A stretch of 64,000 nt of DNA from Enterococcus pingfangensis (GCF_005405205.1 NZ_BJDP01000005.1:124001-188000); one strand, 5' to 3'. Positions 51,820 through 60,991 are shown, numbered from the stretch's first letter. Notes: generated by a model from the letters alone, not told the origin. Program-made: numbers and translations.

Positions 51820-53088
51820 TTAGATCACTTGTGCAACTAATTCTGAGAATTTCAAGAAGATCCACTTCAAGAAGTTACCGCCAGTGTCTAAGTTTGTGAT
51901 TTGAGCTGCGCCGTCAGGGAATTTTACGATTCCTTGCGCCATTTCAGTAATAACTGGTGAAAAATCAGTCGCCATCAATAATGCTAAAGCCATAACGACA
52001 GTCAAAGAAATAACTGAGTGCAAGATATTTCCTTTACGGCTAGGTACAACTAAAGCTGCAAAGAATGGAATCGTTGCTAAGTCACCAAATGGCAATACAC
52101 GGTTTCCTGGTAAAATGACAGCTAAGAACAATGTGATCGGTACCATCAAAAGACCTGTCGATAATGCTGCGGGTGAACCGGTTGCTAAAGCTGCATCCAT
52201 TCCTAGATAGATTTCGCGATCGCCATAACGGCTTTGTAATAATTTTTGTGCGCCTTCTTGAATTGGGATCAAACCTTCCATCAAGATTTTTACCATCCGT
52301 GGCATCAAGAACATTACACCGCCCATGTTCATTCCCATTTGTAAAATGCCAATAAAGTCATAACCGCCTAGCAAGCCAAGGAACATCCCGATGATAATAC
52401 CCATGATCATTGGTTCCCCAAAAATACCAAAACGTTTTTGAATTGTTTCTGGTTTCACGTCTAATTTGTTGATACCAGGAATTTTATCGACTAACCAGCC
52501 AACTGGTAATGCCAAAATAGCATAACCTTGAGCAGAACCGGTTGTGATACTGATTCCTTCTAATCCGTAATACTCTTGAACTTTTGGTGCTGTTTTATCC
52601 GCGATAATTTGAATGATAATCGTGAATAAGATGCCGCATAAGATGCCAAAGAAAAAGCTTTTTGTTACAATATAACCAGTTGCTGCTACAGAACTAACGT
52701 GCCAGTAGTTCCAGATATCGATGTTTAGTGTTTTGGTCCGATTCAATGCTAACATGATCAAATTTACCACTAAAATGACTGGAATCATTACAGCCGCGAT
52801 TGGTTGCGCCCATGTCCCGGCTGAGACTGCTGGCCAGCCTGCGTCAATGATCGTCAAGTTCAATCCGAACCGTTCAACCATCGCTTGTGCTGCTGGACCT
52901 ACATTTGTGGTCAAGACATTGATGACCAAGTTGATCCCGATCATCCCGATACCTACAGTGATCCCTGAAATAATTGCTTTTTTAACTGGAACTCTAAAGA
53001 TAATCCCAACAATGAAGATAATGATTGGCAGCATAACACTTGCGCCAGCACCTAAAACACTCTGTACTGCGTTCATTAAACTATCCAT
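51820..53088 (-). CDS. PTS galactitol-family EIIC
   Basis: A 422-residue membrane protein with about ten helices. It has the galactitol-family marks VERFGLNLTIIDAGWPAVSAGTWAQPIAAVMIP and WNYWHVSSVAATGY near residue 130, KRFGIFGEPMIMG near 230, and NRVLPFGDLATIPFFAAL. It is the transport channel for a hexitol or pentitol. AGGAAGG precedes the ATG. Its EIIA and EIIB genes lie upstream. Confidence 0.93.
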   Translation of the reverse strand: MDSLMNAVQSVLGAGASVMLPIIIFIVGIIFRVPVKKAIISGITVGIGMIGINLVINVLTTNVGPAAQAMVERFGLNLTIIDAGWPAVSAGTWAQPIAAVMIPVILVVNLIMLALNRTKTLNIDIWNYWHVSSVAATGYIVTKSFFFGILCGILFTIIIQIIADKTAPKVQEYYGLEGISITTGSAQGYAILALPVGWLVDKIPGINKLDVKPETIQKRFGIFGEPMIMGIIIGMFLGLLGGYDFIGILQMGMNMGGVMFLMPRMVKILMEGLIPIQEGAQKLLQSRYGDREIYLGMDAALATGSPAALSTGLLMVPITLFLAVILPGNRVLPFGDLATIPFFAALVVPSRKGNILHSVISLTVVMALALLMATDFSPVITEMAQGIVKFPDGAAQITNLDTGGNFLKWIFLKFSELVAQVI

Positions 53089-53355
53089 AAATTCCTTCCT
53101 CCCAATTCGTTTTAGTCTAGGTTTCTAAAGACCTTGCTGTTGTTCAACTATCCAGCAAACGATCTTCAAATGTTACTAATATTTCCCGTACATCAATTAC
53201 GCTGTACTTCGTCTTATTCAAAATCTTTATTCCCAGCTGCGTCAACTGTAAAAAACAGCATTAGAAAATCGCGCTAGTCGCCAAGCAGCAGACATTCGCT
53301 TACAGATAAACGAACGTGCTTTGAAACTCATGAACTAGCGCCTTATCCAAAGTTA
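53089..53355. other. Intergenic stretch between EIIC and EIIB
   Basis: About 267 bases without an ORF inside an otherwise compact PTS operon. GCGCTAGT (53271-53278) and ACTAGCGC (53334-53341) form an inverted repeat 55 bases apart, possibly a folded processing or regulatory element. No T-run follows. It might lower or separate expression of EIIC relative to EIIB. Confidence 0.4.
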
Positions 53356-53643
53356 TTAAATTCCTTTAGCTACTTCAAGAATTTGATTTTCGATTTTTTC
53401 TGTTCCGATCCCTGTTAAAAATGCCATCGCAGAAATTGCTGGAATTTTGTATTGTGTTGGCAACATTGTTGTTGAAATCAACATGTCTGCACTGTCTTGT
53501 CTTCCGGCTGCTTCTGAAATTTTGATTTGTGTAATCTCTACCGGCAAATTGTTTTTAGCGAATAATTCCTCGACTTTTTTCATCACTACCGTTGATGTTG
53601 CGATTCCTGCTCCACATGCTACTAATACGCGAATTGGTTTCAT
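53356..53643 (-). CDS. PTS galactitol-family EIIB
   Basis: A 95-residue EIIB with the phosphocysteine loop RVLVACGAGIATSTVV (Cys at residue 10) and the family pattern VEITQIKISEAAGRQDSADMLISTT. It receives phosphate from EIIA and passes it to the incoming polyol. GGGAGAG precedes the ATG. Confidence 0.94.
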   Translation of the reverse strand: MKPIRVLVACGAGIATSTVVMKKVEELFAKNNLPVEITQIKISEAAGRQDSADMLISTTMLPTQYKIPAISAMAFLTGIGTEKIENQILEVAKGI

Positions 53644-53660
53644 AATATTTCTCTCCCTTT

Positions 53661-54134
53661 TTATAATTGATTGTTTTTGATCGTGCTGATTAACTCAGTC
53701 GCTGTTGTCGCTAATAATAATTCTGATAAAACTGCTTCATTTTGTAATAATCCCATCAACGATTGCAGCATCTCTAATTGCGCATGGGGTTGATTCAGTC
53801 CTAATACAAAGACGATCTGAGCTTCCACTTGCTTGCTGTTGTCTTCCATGCTTTTGAAAGCTACTGGGTCTTGCAAAGTCACTACTGCTACAAATTCTTC
53901 CAACACACATTCCGCATCAGTATGCGGGATCGCCGCGCCGAAATTCATTAATTGAATACCGGTAGGAAAAGTTTCTTCCCGTTTTTTAATCCGTTCTAAA
54001 AAGTCTTCTCGGACCCACCCTAGGTCTGAGGCTTTTTGATTAACTTGTTCAAACAACTCATCACTTGAAGAAAAGTTCTCTTGTGCGAAAACTAACGGTT
54101 CTTTCACATATGAACTTAGTGTCGTTTCTGTCAT
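53661..54134 (-). CDS. PTS galactitol-family EIIA
   Basis: A 157-residue PTS EIIA type-2 domain with the phosphorylatable His in GIQLMNFGAAIPHTDAECVLEEFVAVVTL near residue 66 and a second conserved region VEAQIVFVLGLNQPHAQLEMLQSLMGLL. I prefer ATG 54134, which overlaps the regulator's stop as TAATG and has GGAGGG 13 bases ahead; the longer frame would start inside that site. Confidence 0.9.
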   Translation of the reverse strand: MTETTLSSYVKEPLVFAQENFSSSDELFEQVNQKASDLGWVREDFLERIKKREETFPTGIQLMNFGAAIPHTDAECVLEEFVAVVTLQDPVAFKSMEDNSKQVEAQIVFVLGLNQPHAQLEMLQSLMGLLQNEAVLSELLLATTATELISTIKNNQL

Positions 54135-56209
54135 TATTTTGCCCTCCAATACTCATCGTTGAAATCGATCAACGATTCCCGAATTTCTTCTTTCGTTGTT
54201 GCCTTCTCTAATTGTGCCAACTCATCGGCACCTGCTAAACTCATCATTTCAAAAATCAAATCCAGGTGTTCCTCTTTATCATTTGAAGCGAGTAAAATCA
54301 CCGTATGGATTTTTTTGCCATCTTCAGTGAGAATTCCTTTTTTCACCAGTCCTAAACTGATTCCTACACCGATTGCTCCTGCCTCAGCTACTGTATGCGG
54401 CAACGCGATCTTATGACGTAAAACGGTATAGGCTGGCGGTAACGGCATTTCTTTTTTCAACGTCTGCACGTAATCTGTCGTGATAACTTGTTGCCGTTCC
54501 AACGGTTGCGCCAATGCATCTAAAACTTCTGACCAGCTGATCGCTTCTTCAAAAATTTGGATCGTTTCTCCTTTTAAAAGATCGATCAAATGCGGCCGTT
54601 TCTTTTCCAAGATTTTAGATTCTTTTGGTGCAAACAGGCTTAGCAATTCGTCATAAAAACTCATTTCGTCCGCGATGACCGCGTGTTTTTTTACCACTGC
54701 CAAGATTTTCTCCGGTGTAACGATCTCCGTCTGAATGATCGCTGTCGAACGTAACACACGTTCTCTTAATTGCCGCTTTTCTTGTTCTGATAAAAAATTG
54801 TTCACGACGAAAACTTTCTTTTCCGTTTTTAACGGAACCGCTGAGAAAACGAAGTCTACATCATAATCATTCCGATAAAATTCACGTGCTGACATCGATG
54901 TGACAAAATCAATTTCCGGCAATAAATTTTTCAATGTGTTTTCCAATAAAACCGTGATTGAGATCCCATTCGGACAAACGACGATTGCTTGCTTCCGATT
55001 TTCCGGATGGACGATTTCTGAGCTCTCCACGATGTGGCTGCCAATAAACAGCGAAATGAAAAATAATTCCGCATCTGGAACTGGTTGCTCAAAATAGATT
55101 TCCAACGGCCCGCTGGCTTCTTTGACTAAATAAAATAGTGAAAATAAATTGGCATCTTTATTTTCTTGATAATATTGTGCCTGCAGATTCAAGCGATATT
55201 TGATGCGATAGTAAGCTGGACGCATGTGGACAAGCAATCGCTCTAATAATTTTTCCTTTTCCTCTAAGCTGACACTAGCGATCTGTTCAAAATTTGCGAT
55301 GACTTGTTCTAAAGCTTCTTTCATTTTATTGATCTCTTTCACCGATAAAATATCACCGCGGGAAAGATTGGTCGTCAGCAGCAGCATCGTTAAGTAAACG
55401 CGTTCATTTTCACTTAAACCATCAACATCCCAAATGACCCGATCAGCAGCTAAATATTCTTTCGTATCTGCAAGTTCGCGATAATTGACTTTAAAACTGT
55501 AAGAGATCAACTTACCTTTTTGCGCCCGTCGAATCACTAAAATGATCAATAGCGGTAAGGTTTTTAGTCGTTCGTCTGTAAACTGGACTTTCAACTCTTC
55601 TTCTACTAACTCCACGCGTTTGCGAAAGACTTCGATCTGCTGCAAATCAATATTGGCAAATTGGCTAATAAAATTGATCCCATTGTACATCGCCGCTAAA
55701 TTGTTCAATAAATCAGAAAGGACATTGCGTTTGTTCCACTCATCTCCTTGAATGAAATACCCTTTTTGACGAGTATATTTCAAGACCAATTGATTTTTCT
55801 GCAACTGCTGCGTGACTTCTTTCAAATCCCGTAGCACAGTGTTGCGGCTAACATTCAATTCATCAATAAAATGATTCAGCGATAAATAATCTTCTTTGCT
55901 AAGTAACATCAATTCAATTATGGACGCTCGTTCTTTACCAGAAAAAACATAATTTTCTGTTGATTCCCCGAGCTGTTCATCACCACCCTTATAATTTGAG
56001 AGAATCTCATTTGCGATGAGAAAGTGACCGTTTTTTGTTCGTTTAATCTCACTCAACTTTTCATCTAGTAAAGAATCATTGATCTTCTTCAACGCGTAAT
56101 TCAATTGCCCACGCGTCAAGTCGAATTTCTCGCACAATGTTTTACTAGTGATCTGCGGATTGTTGATTAACTCAACAAAAATCTGATTAGTTCGTTCTTC
56201 TAAGTTCAT
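54134..56209 (-). CDS. BglG-family PRD/EIIA regulator of the galactitol-type PTS
   Basis: A 691-residue regulator with N-terminal HTH domains (LCEKFDLTRGQLNYALKKIN near residue 25 and NHFIDELNVSRNTVLRDLKEVTQQL near residue 110). Two PRD domains follow (about 180-400), then an EIIB-like domain with QAIVVCPNGISITVLLENTL near 405 and a C-terminal EIIA-type domain with the His in LRHKIALPHTVAEAGAIGVGISLG near 607. It is the first gene of the operon and its stop overlaps EIIA, so regulator and transporter are co-transcribed. Confidence 0.92.
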   Translation of the reverse strand: MNLEERTNQIFVELINNPQITSKTLCEKFDLTRGQLNYALKKINDSLLDEKLSEIKRTKNGHFLIANEILSNYKGGDEQLGESTENYVFSGKERASIIELMLLSKEDYLSLNHFIDELNVSRNTVLRDLKEVTQQLQKNQLVLKYTRQKGYFIQGDEWNKRNVLSDLLNNLAAMYNGINFISQFANIDLQQIEVFRKRVELVEEELKVQFTDERLKTLPLLIILVIRRAQKGKLISYSFKVNYRELADTKEYLAADRVIWDVDGLSENERVYLTMLLLTTNLSRGDILSVKEINKMKEALEQVIANFEQIASVSLEEKEKLLERLLVHMRPAYYRIKYRLNLQAQYYQENKDANLFSLFYLVKEASGPLEIYFEQPVPDAELFFISLFIGSHIVESSEIVHPENRKQAIVVCPNGISITVLLENTLKNLLPEIDFVTSMSAREFYRNDYDVDFVFSAVPLKTEKKVFVVNNFLSEQEKRQLRERVLRSTAIIQTEIVTPEKILAVVKKHAVIADEMSFYDELLSLFAPKESKILEKKRPHLIDLLKGETIQIFEEAISWSEVLDALAQPLERQQVITTDYVQTLKKEMPLPPAYTVLRHKIALPHTVAEAGAIGVGISLGLVKKGILTEDGKKIHTVILLASNDKEEHLDLIFEMMSLAGADELAQLEKATTKEEIRESLIDFNDEYWRAK

Positions 56210-56550
56210 CCTTATCCCTCTTTACATTCTTAAATTTAAATGAAAAACGCTTACAATTCTAGCTTATTTGTTCACAATTAATTCAGTGTTTTTTATGCAA
56301 CCTGGTGCTGACAGATACTTTTTTTTCACAAAAAAAATAAGCAGAAATAAGAAATGCTTGAATAGCAGCAATAAAGAATCCTTACATTCCTATTTTTTAC
56401 TACGTATTATGCAACTTGATTCTCTTATTTTCTACTTATTCTATCAGTAGTCTCATTATTTGTCTGTTTTTTATGTAAACGAGACTTTCTCATTTTTACA
56501 GTAAAAATAGCTTTAGCATAGGTCTAAACGCTAAATAATCCGAAAAAAAA
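56210..56550. promoter_or_regulatory. Regulatory region upstream of the galactitol-type PTS operon
   Basis: GAAAAACGCTTACA (56242-56255) matches the cre consensus at 12 of 14 positions, about 33 bases upstream of the regulator start. The remaining 300 bases are AT-rich with no gene, and no RAT-type antiterminator site could be recognised with certainty. Confidence 0.5.
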
Positions 56551-56592
56551 ACTGAAATGGACGAATAATTCATCCTTCAGTCTCTTTTTTTT
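56551..56592 (-). terminator. Terminator of the aldehyde dehydrogenase gene
   Basis: ACTGAAATGGACGAAT pairs with ATTCATCCTTCAGT with one bulge and is followed on either strand by runs of T. Confidence 0.75.
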
Positions 56593-56631
56593 ACACGTCA
56601 TGATCCCATTGATACCTTTTTCAACGATAAT

Positions 56632-58080
56632 TTAAAATGGATACTGGTTTTTCCCGGTTTTGGTTGTCACCCATTGAACACGGGTGAATTCTTCTAATAC
56701 CCATTCACCGTTGAACCGTCCAATCCCAGAATTTTTTTCGCCGCCGAATGGTGCGTTGGGTTCATCAGCAACGGTCAATCCATTAATGTGACACATGCCG
56801 GACTCCAACTCATTGGCTAACATCCTACCTTTAGTTAAATCACTGGTGAACAGGGCGCTGGACAACCCGTAGTCAGTGTCGTTTGCTGCTGTGATCGCGG
56901 CGGTTGTGTCTTTTACTTTTAAGATCGGCAGGACTGGACCAAAAATTTCCTCATGAAAAACTGTTAGTGTTGGATCTTCTGAAACTAAAACGAACGGCTC
57001 TACGACCTGACCTTTGATCATTCCTTCTACTAAAAATTCAGCTTTGGCTGATTGGGCCTGCTGGATGATCTCTTCGATATGGTCCGTTTGTTTTTGATTG
57101 ATGATCGGACCGATGATCGTCTGCGTATCGGCAGGGTTTCCAACAACTAATTTTTTTACTCGCTCCACTACTTTAGCAACAAACTTGTCAAAGACCGCTT
57201 CCACTACGATGGCTCGATTGGCAGCCATACAAATTTGACCGGAATGCATAAATTTGCTGACGACCAACGCATGGGCAGCTTCATCCAGATTAGCGTCTGC
57301 CAATACGATAAATGGAGAATTTCCACCTAATTCCAAGGCCACTTGTTTGATCCTTTTTCCGCTCAGTGCATGACTGGCGATATTTTTTCCGACGGGTGTC
57401 GAACCGGTAAAGGAAATGAAATTAGGAATGGGATGGCTGACAAAATAATCCCCGATCTCACTGCCGCTACCGATCGTCACATTCACCAAGCCTTGCGGAA
57501 CACCAGCCTCTTCAAAAATTTTAGCTGGCAGCAGGCCGCCGGTCACCGGACTGTCACTTGCCGGCTTGATGACCACCGCAGCAAGCGCAGGGGCTAATGA
57601 GCGCATCGTCAAATGAAAAGGAAAATTCCAAGGACTGATGATTCCAACGACACCAACCGGCCGACGCATCACAAAACTTTCTGTGCCGCTGCTTGTCGGC
57701 AAGATTCGGCTCTCAATCCGCAGCGGAAAACTAGCCGCTTCTTCGGTGATGCCTTTTGCCAAATTGACTTCAAGTCCGGCTTTGATTTTTGTGGCGCCGC
57801 CTTCTTTGACCAGCCATTCCATAATTTCAGCTTGCTGCGCTTCGATCAAAGCCGCCGCTTTTTTTATTACTTGACTGCGTTCTTTAGGTGTTTTGGCGAT
57901 CCATTCTTTTTGCGCTTCTTGAGCGGCTTGATAGGCCTCATTAACATCTTGGGTATTTGCACCTTGGATCGTAGTGAGCGTCTCTTGAGTATACGGATTT
58001 CTATCTTCATTCACCTGATCTAAATCATTGCCTGGCTTCCATTTGCCGCCAATAAACTGCTTGTCGAACTGTCTTTCCAT
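56632..58080 (-). CDS. NAD(P)-dependent aldehyde dehydrogenase
   Basis: A 482-residue ALDH-superfamily enzyme with the catalytic Glu in ALELGGNSPF near residue 249 and catalytic Cys in MHSGQICMAANR near residue 283. The NAD-binding FTGSTPVGK and the C-terminal NAPFGGEKNSGIGR are also typical. It is similar to benzaldehyde or vanillin dehydrogenases in length and motifs, and the substrate is unknown. I prefer ATG 58080: AGGAGGG is correctly spaced for it, while an ATG nine bases earlier directly abuts that site. A cre-like element sits in the promoter. Confidence 0.9.
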   Translation of the reverse strand: MERQFDKQFIGGKWKPGNDLDQVNEDRNPYTQETLTTIQGANTQDVNEAYQAAQEAQKEWIAKTPKERSQVIKKAAALIEAQQAEIMEWLVKEGGATKIKAGLEVNLAKGITEEAASFPLRIESRILPTSSGTESFVMRRPVGVVGIISPWNFPFHLTMRSLAPALAAVVIKPASDSPVTGGLLPAKIFEEAGVPQGLVNVTIGSGSEIGDYFVSHPIPNFISFTGSTPVGKNIASHALSGKRIKQVALELGGNSPFIVLADANLDEAAHALVVSKFMHSGQICMAANRAIVVEAVFDKFVAKVVERVKKLVVGNPADTQTIIGPIINQKQTDHIEEIIQQAQSAKAEFLVEGMIKGQVVEPFVLVSEDPTLTVFHEEIFGPVLPILKVKDTTAAITAANDTDYGLSSALFTSDLTKGRMLANELESGMCHINGLTVADEPNAPFGGEKNSGIGRFNGEWVLEEFTRVQWVTTKTGKNQYPF

Positions 58081-58102
58081 AGTTTCCATCCCTCCTATCT
58101 TT

Positions 58103-58132
58103 TTATCATAGAATACGTTTTCAATAAAAAGC
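58103..58132 (-). promoter_or_regulatory. Promoter with internal cre-like site for the aldehyde dehydrogenase
   Basis: On the minus strand, -35 TTGCTT and -10 TATGAT are separated by 18 bases. Within that spacer lies TGAAAACGTATTCT, a cre-like sequence with 12 of 14 matches. CcpA binding there would be expected to block the polymerase. Confidence 0.65.
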
Positions 58133-58204
58133 AAAAAATAGGCTTGCTAGGATCGGTCGACCTTAATAAATTTAGCAACAATTAGTTTTTTTCTTCAGTA
58201 AAGC

Positions 58205-58243
58205 AAAAAGGAACTGTGACAAAAATTGTCACAGCTCCTTTTT
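58205..58243. terminator. Terminator after the 58.3 kb gene pair
   Basis: AAAAAGGA-CTGTGACAA pairs with TTGTCACAG-TCCTTTTT across a short loop. It is a member of the TGTGACAA hairpin family and likely ends the minus-strand transcript of the HAD gene pair. Confidence 0.82.
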
Positions 58244-58306
58244 GCTAAATAACTAGTGTTCCAGCTTCAAGAAACAAGCTGAAATTGCTTGAAGCTCATA
58301 ACTTCG

Positions 58307-58714
58307 CTAATCAACTGCTAGTTTGATTTCGTAAGGTTCGATCTTGAACAGTTGCGCTAAAATTTGATTGACTTGATCAAACAATTGGTCGTTGTCTTCA
58401 AATGTTTGTTTTGTTTGAATTCGTTGTGCGGCTGCTTGATAAACGATTTGATCCCCAAGCCGTTTAGGTTCGATCATGTCGCTGCCTTTTTTTAAAACGA
58501 GCGTCTCTTCCCCGATCCCAGTCGGAATGACTGTCTCCCGCCACCCATTTTTCTGGGCAAGCGTTTGGACAAGTGACGGAACATCAAAATTATCCAGCAC
58601 TTCAGACAAGCGGTCTTCAAAATGAATAGTGAATGTCTCCGTATTTTGCATCTTGCAGGCATTGCACCCGCCATCAACTAAAAAAGCGCTACTGGAAATT
58701 GCTGCTTTAGCCAT
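58307..58714 (-). CDS. Protein of unknown function
   Basis: A 135-residue protein. It has Cys residues in VDGGCNACKMQNTE near residue 17 (a CxxC), a central helical part and an acidic end, with no membrane segment. AGGAAGAGAG sets the start at ATG 58714, overlapping the HAD stop by eight bases. It is translationally coupled to the phosphatase gene. The CxxC could bind metal, and no family is recognised. Confidence 0.6.
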   Translation of the reverse strand: MAKAAISSSAFLVDGGCNACKMQNTETFTIHFEDRLSEVLDNFDVPSLVQTLAQKNGWRETVIPTGIGEETLVLKKGSDMIEPKRLGDQIVYQAAAQRIQTKQTFEDNDQLFDQVNQILAQLFKIEPYEIKLAVD

Positions 58715-59384
58715 GCTGCTCTCTTCCTTTCTGATAAATAGTACTGAGCGCTTTCGCATCCAGCTCAGCAAAAGTCGTTATGACTTGATCTGCAAAAGCT
58801 AAATCTTGCTTAGGAAACGCTGGGTTGGCAAAGCCGACACAAACCATTCCGGCATTAGAAACAGCGCCCGTACCGTTTTTCGTGTCTTCAATCCCTAAAC
58901 ACTTTTCAGGCTCTACCCCTAACCGTTTGGCGGCCGCTAAATAGACATCTGGTGCGGGTTTTGAATGCGCCACTTCTTCAGTGCTAACGACTTCTGAAAA
59001 ATACTCGATCAACCCGATCGCTGCCAAATTTATTTTGATCTCTGCTAACGAAGAAGAGGAAGCTACCGCTAATTTTAATCCGCTTTCATGCAATCGTTTA
59101 ACAAATTCCTGCACATGCGGAATGACTTTGATCCCGTCACGTTCGATCATCGCTTGGCGCAAAGACGTCATTTGCTGAACATATTCTGGTACGGATAAAG
59201 GCAATGAAAATTCTTGTTTCATCTGCTCCCACATATACTCGCCAGTTGTTCCCATAAATTGAAAATGGTAGCTTTCGGCTACTTCATGACCCGCTTCTTT
59301 TAAAATCTGTGATTTGCTTTGAAAATACGTATATTCTGAATCGACTAACACGCCATCCATATCGAAAATAATCGCTGCTAACAT
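58707..59384 (-). CDS. HAD-superfamily phosphatase (beta-phosphoglucomutase-like)
   Basis: A 225-residue HAD subfamily-I protein. The nucleophile motif FDMDGVLVDSE is at residues 7-17, motif II is in LAVASSSSLAEIK, the Lys in SKPAPDVYLAAA, and motif III GIEDTKNGTGAVSNAGM. The helical cap after motif I fits a sugar-phosphate phosphatase or phosphoglucomutase. The substrate is unknown. ATG 59384 is supported by GGAGGAATGGA. It is coupled to the unknown 135-residue gene. Confidence 0.88.
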   Translation of the reverse strand: MLAAIIFDMDGVLVDSEYTYFQSKSQILKEAGHEVAESYHFQFMGTTGEYMWEQMKQEFSLPLSVPEYVQQMTSLRQAMIERDGIKVIPHVQEFVKRLHESGLKLAVASSSSLAEIKINLAAIGLIEYFSEVVSTEEVAHSKPAPDVYLAAAKRLGVEPEKCLGIEDTKNGTGAVSNAGMVCVGFANPAFPKQDLAFADQVITTFAELDAKALSTIYQKGREQHG

Positions 59385-59515
59385 TCCATTCCTCCATACA
59401 AGTATTTGTTTAAACTCTACCATAGATCTCAAAAAGTGGGTAGCCTTCTAGCGAAAAGACTTCCGCTGACCTGTTCTATTGCTTCGTACTTTAACTCCTT
59501 CTAAATTTTCCCAAA

Positions 59516-59548
59516 CAAAAAAGCTGTGATTTCTCACAACCTTTTTTG
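59516..59548 (-). terminator. Terminator-like hairpin after the TMEM175 gene
   Basis: AAAAAAGCTGTGA pairs with TCACAACCTTTTTT across TTTC, with one mismatch, and T residues on either side. It lies downstream of the TMEM175-like gene on the minus strand. Confidence 0.7.
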
Positions 59549-59608
59549 CGCTTCAAGGAGCGTTCAAGCATTCCATGTGTTAATTAATTTTTTGCAACAC
59601 TAGCCGTT

Positions 59609-60181
59609 TTATAATATTTTTTCAATTGCCTTTTCCGGAATAAACCACATCAATAAAATCAAAACATTGACGATCAATACCGCGATCGGAGCGATCAGCT
59701 TGCCTAAAATCAGCGCTACGATGGCTAAACCGATGGTTAAATACAATTTAGGATAATGTCTGAACATCTGGCCGATCTGGGAATCTTTTCCATTCGCGCG
59801 AACCAATGCTCGGACTAGTAAATAATAAGCAAAATCGGTCCCTAAGATGATCAGTCCATATAAAGCTTGCGGCGCCCAATCAAAGGGATAATTGCCGACC
59901 CAAGCTGTCGCATACGGAAACATGGTCATCATCAAAATCAAAAAATTATTGGCCCACAATACCCAGCCGTCGACTTTTTTTACTACTTGAAAGAGATGAT
60001 GATGATTGTTCCAATAAATCGCCAAACTAACAAAACTGATCAGATAGACAATAAACTTATGTTTCATAACCAAAAAAGCTGACCATTCCGCTGAAGCAGG
60101 TTCATGCAGTTCCAAAACGAGCAACGTCATAATGATCGCAATGACCGCGTCGGTAAACGCTTCTATTCGTGATTTTGACAT
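59609..60181 (-). CDS. TMEM175/DUF1211-family potassium-channel-like membrane protein
   Basis: A 190-residue protein with six membrane helices and the family signature RIEAFTDAVIAIIMTLLVLEL at the N-terminus (FSD replaced by FTD), then VSLAIYWNNHHHLF. The family forms K+-conducting channels in bacteria and lysosomes. AGGAG precedes the ATG. Transcribed singly as far as I can see. Confidence 0.88.
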   Translation of the reverse strand: MSKSRIEAFTDAVIAIIMTLLVLELHEPASAEWSAFLVMKHKFIVYLISFVSLAIYWNNHHHLFQVVKKVDGWVLWANNFLILMMTMFPYATAWVGNYPFDWAPQALYGLIILGTDFAYYLLVRALVRANGKDSQIGQMFRHYPKLYLTIGLAIVALILGKLIAPIAVLIVNVLILLMWFIPEKAIEKIL

Positions 60182-60446
60182 TTTTTTCTCCTAACTCTTT
60201 TTTATTCCAATGTTACTAACAAAAAATAAGTTTCCTCTACGGCTTCTATTAAACAAAAAAAAATGTAAAATATCAAGGATAATACTGTACTATTGGGGGC
60301 TTATCAGTCGTTTCTCATTAATTAATGCTGATTCCTAACTTTAATCAGGAGAAAACTGAGCATAAATACGTCTTAAGTTGGACGTAAATGAAAAAACAAT
60401 TTGCTAAACTAGATTCAGTTAAACAAATGGAAAGAAGGAATTTAAA

Positions 60447-60641
60447 ATGATGAAAGAATATCCTCTAGTTGTCCGAATTTTAGCTGTTATTGGCTTCTTT
60501 TTAGTCGGCAGCTTGATTTTAAGTATTGTTGGGCCGGTACTCGCAGGTTTGATCAAATTATTTTTCAAGATCGCTATTCCGTTAGCCGTAGCCTATTTCT
60601 TGGTCAAATGGTTGACCAAACACCGCAGACGGACTTATTAA
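60447..60641 (+). CDS. Small hydrophobic membrane protein
   Basis: A 64-residue protein with one or two hydrophobic segments (residues 9-30 and about 38-54) and a basic tail KWLTKHRRRTY. AGAAGGA precedes the ATG. It is followed by a strong terminator. No known family is apparent; a membrane-stress or regulatory peptide is possible but unsupported. Confidence 0.6.
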   Translation: MMKEYPLVVRILAVIGFFLVGSLILSIVGPVLAGLIKLFFKIAIPLAVAYFLVKWLTKHRRRTY

Positions 60642-60643
60642 TC

Positions 60644-60692
60644 AAAAATCGTAGACAGTGGGCTTTTCGCCGATGCTGTCTACGATTTTTTT
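60644..60692 (+). terminator. Terminator of the 64-residue membrane protein gene
   Basis: AAAAATCGTAGACAG pairs with CTGTCTACGATTTTT and is followed by further T residues. Confidence 0.85.
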
Positions 60693-60739
60693 ACTATTCA
60701 TCTGAGCTGCGATTTATTCAGATCCGTTTAAGCTTCAAT

Positions 60740-60880
60740 TAAGCTTCGGCTATTATATTATGTTCATCCCAAATAATCTTTTTCATTTTTGCCAGTTGCT
60801 TCGGTGACTGGCACCCTTTTTTTATCAGCTGACTATCTCCCTGCTAGCCTCACATACTAGCAGGATTTTTTGATTACTTT
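60740..60880 (+). ncRNA. Candidate small RNA with two tandem terminator hairpins
   Basis: TATTAT/TATATT around 60750 could be a -10 element. Two plus-strand terminators follow without any gene: TGCCAGT/ACTGGCA (about 60790-60812, then seven T) and CCTGCTAG/CTAGCAGG (about 60840-60864, then six T). Such a pair is unusual unless an RNA is made here. The -35 is weak, and the antisense strand carries only a 15-codon frame. I found no Fst-type toxin ORF that would make this a known type I toxin-antitoxin locus. Confidence 0.4.
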
Positions 60881-60952
60881 GAGTCATTGTAAAATTACTT
60901 TTTTGCTGCATAAAAAATATTTTTAACTGTCTTAGACTTTCTATTATTAAAC

Positions 60953-60991
60953 AAAAAAACTGGAAGCCTCATGTATCAAGGTTTCCAGCTA
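60953..60991 (-). terminator. Terminator of the ZIP transporter gene
   Basis: AACTGGAAGCCT pairs with AGGTTTCCAGCT, with a loop of about nine bases. On the minus strand it is followed by seven T residues. Confidence 0.83.

Noticed and set aside
57613..58023. 136-codon plus-strand frame opposite the aldehyde dehydrogenase
   Set aside because: Shadow of the real gene, with no ribosome-binding site.
60790..60860. Type I toxin-antitoxin (Fst-like) locus
   Set aside because: No Fst-like hydrophobic peptide frame on either strand; the site is kept only as a candidate sRNA.
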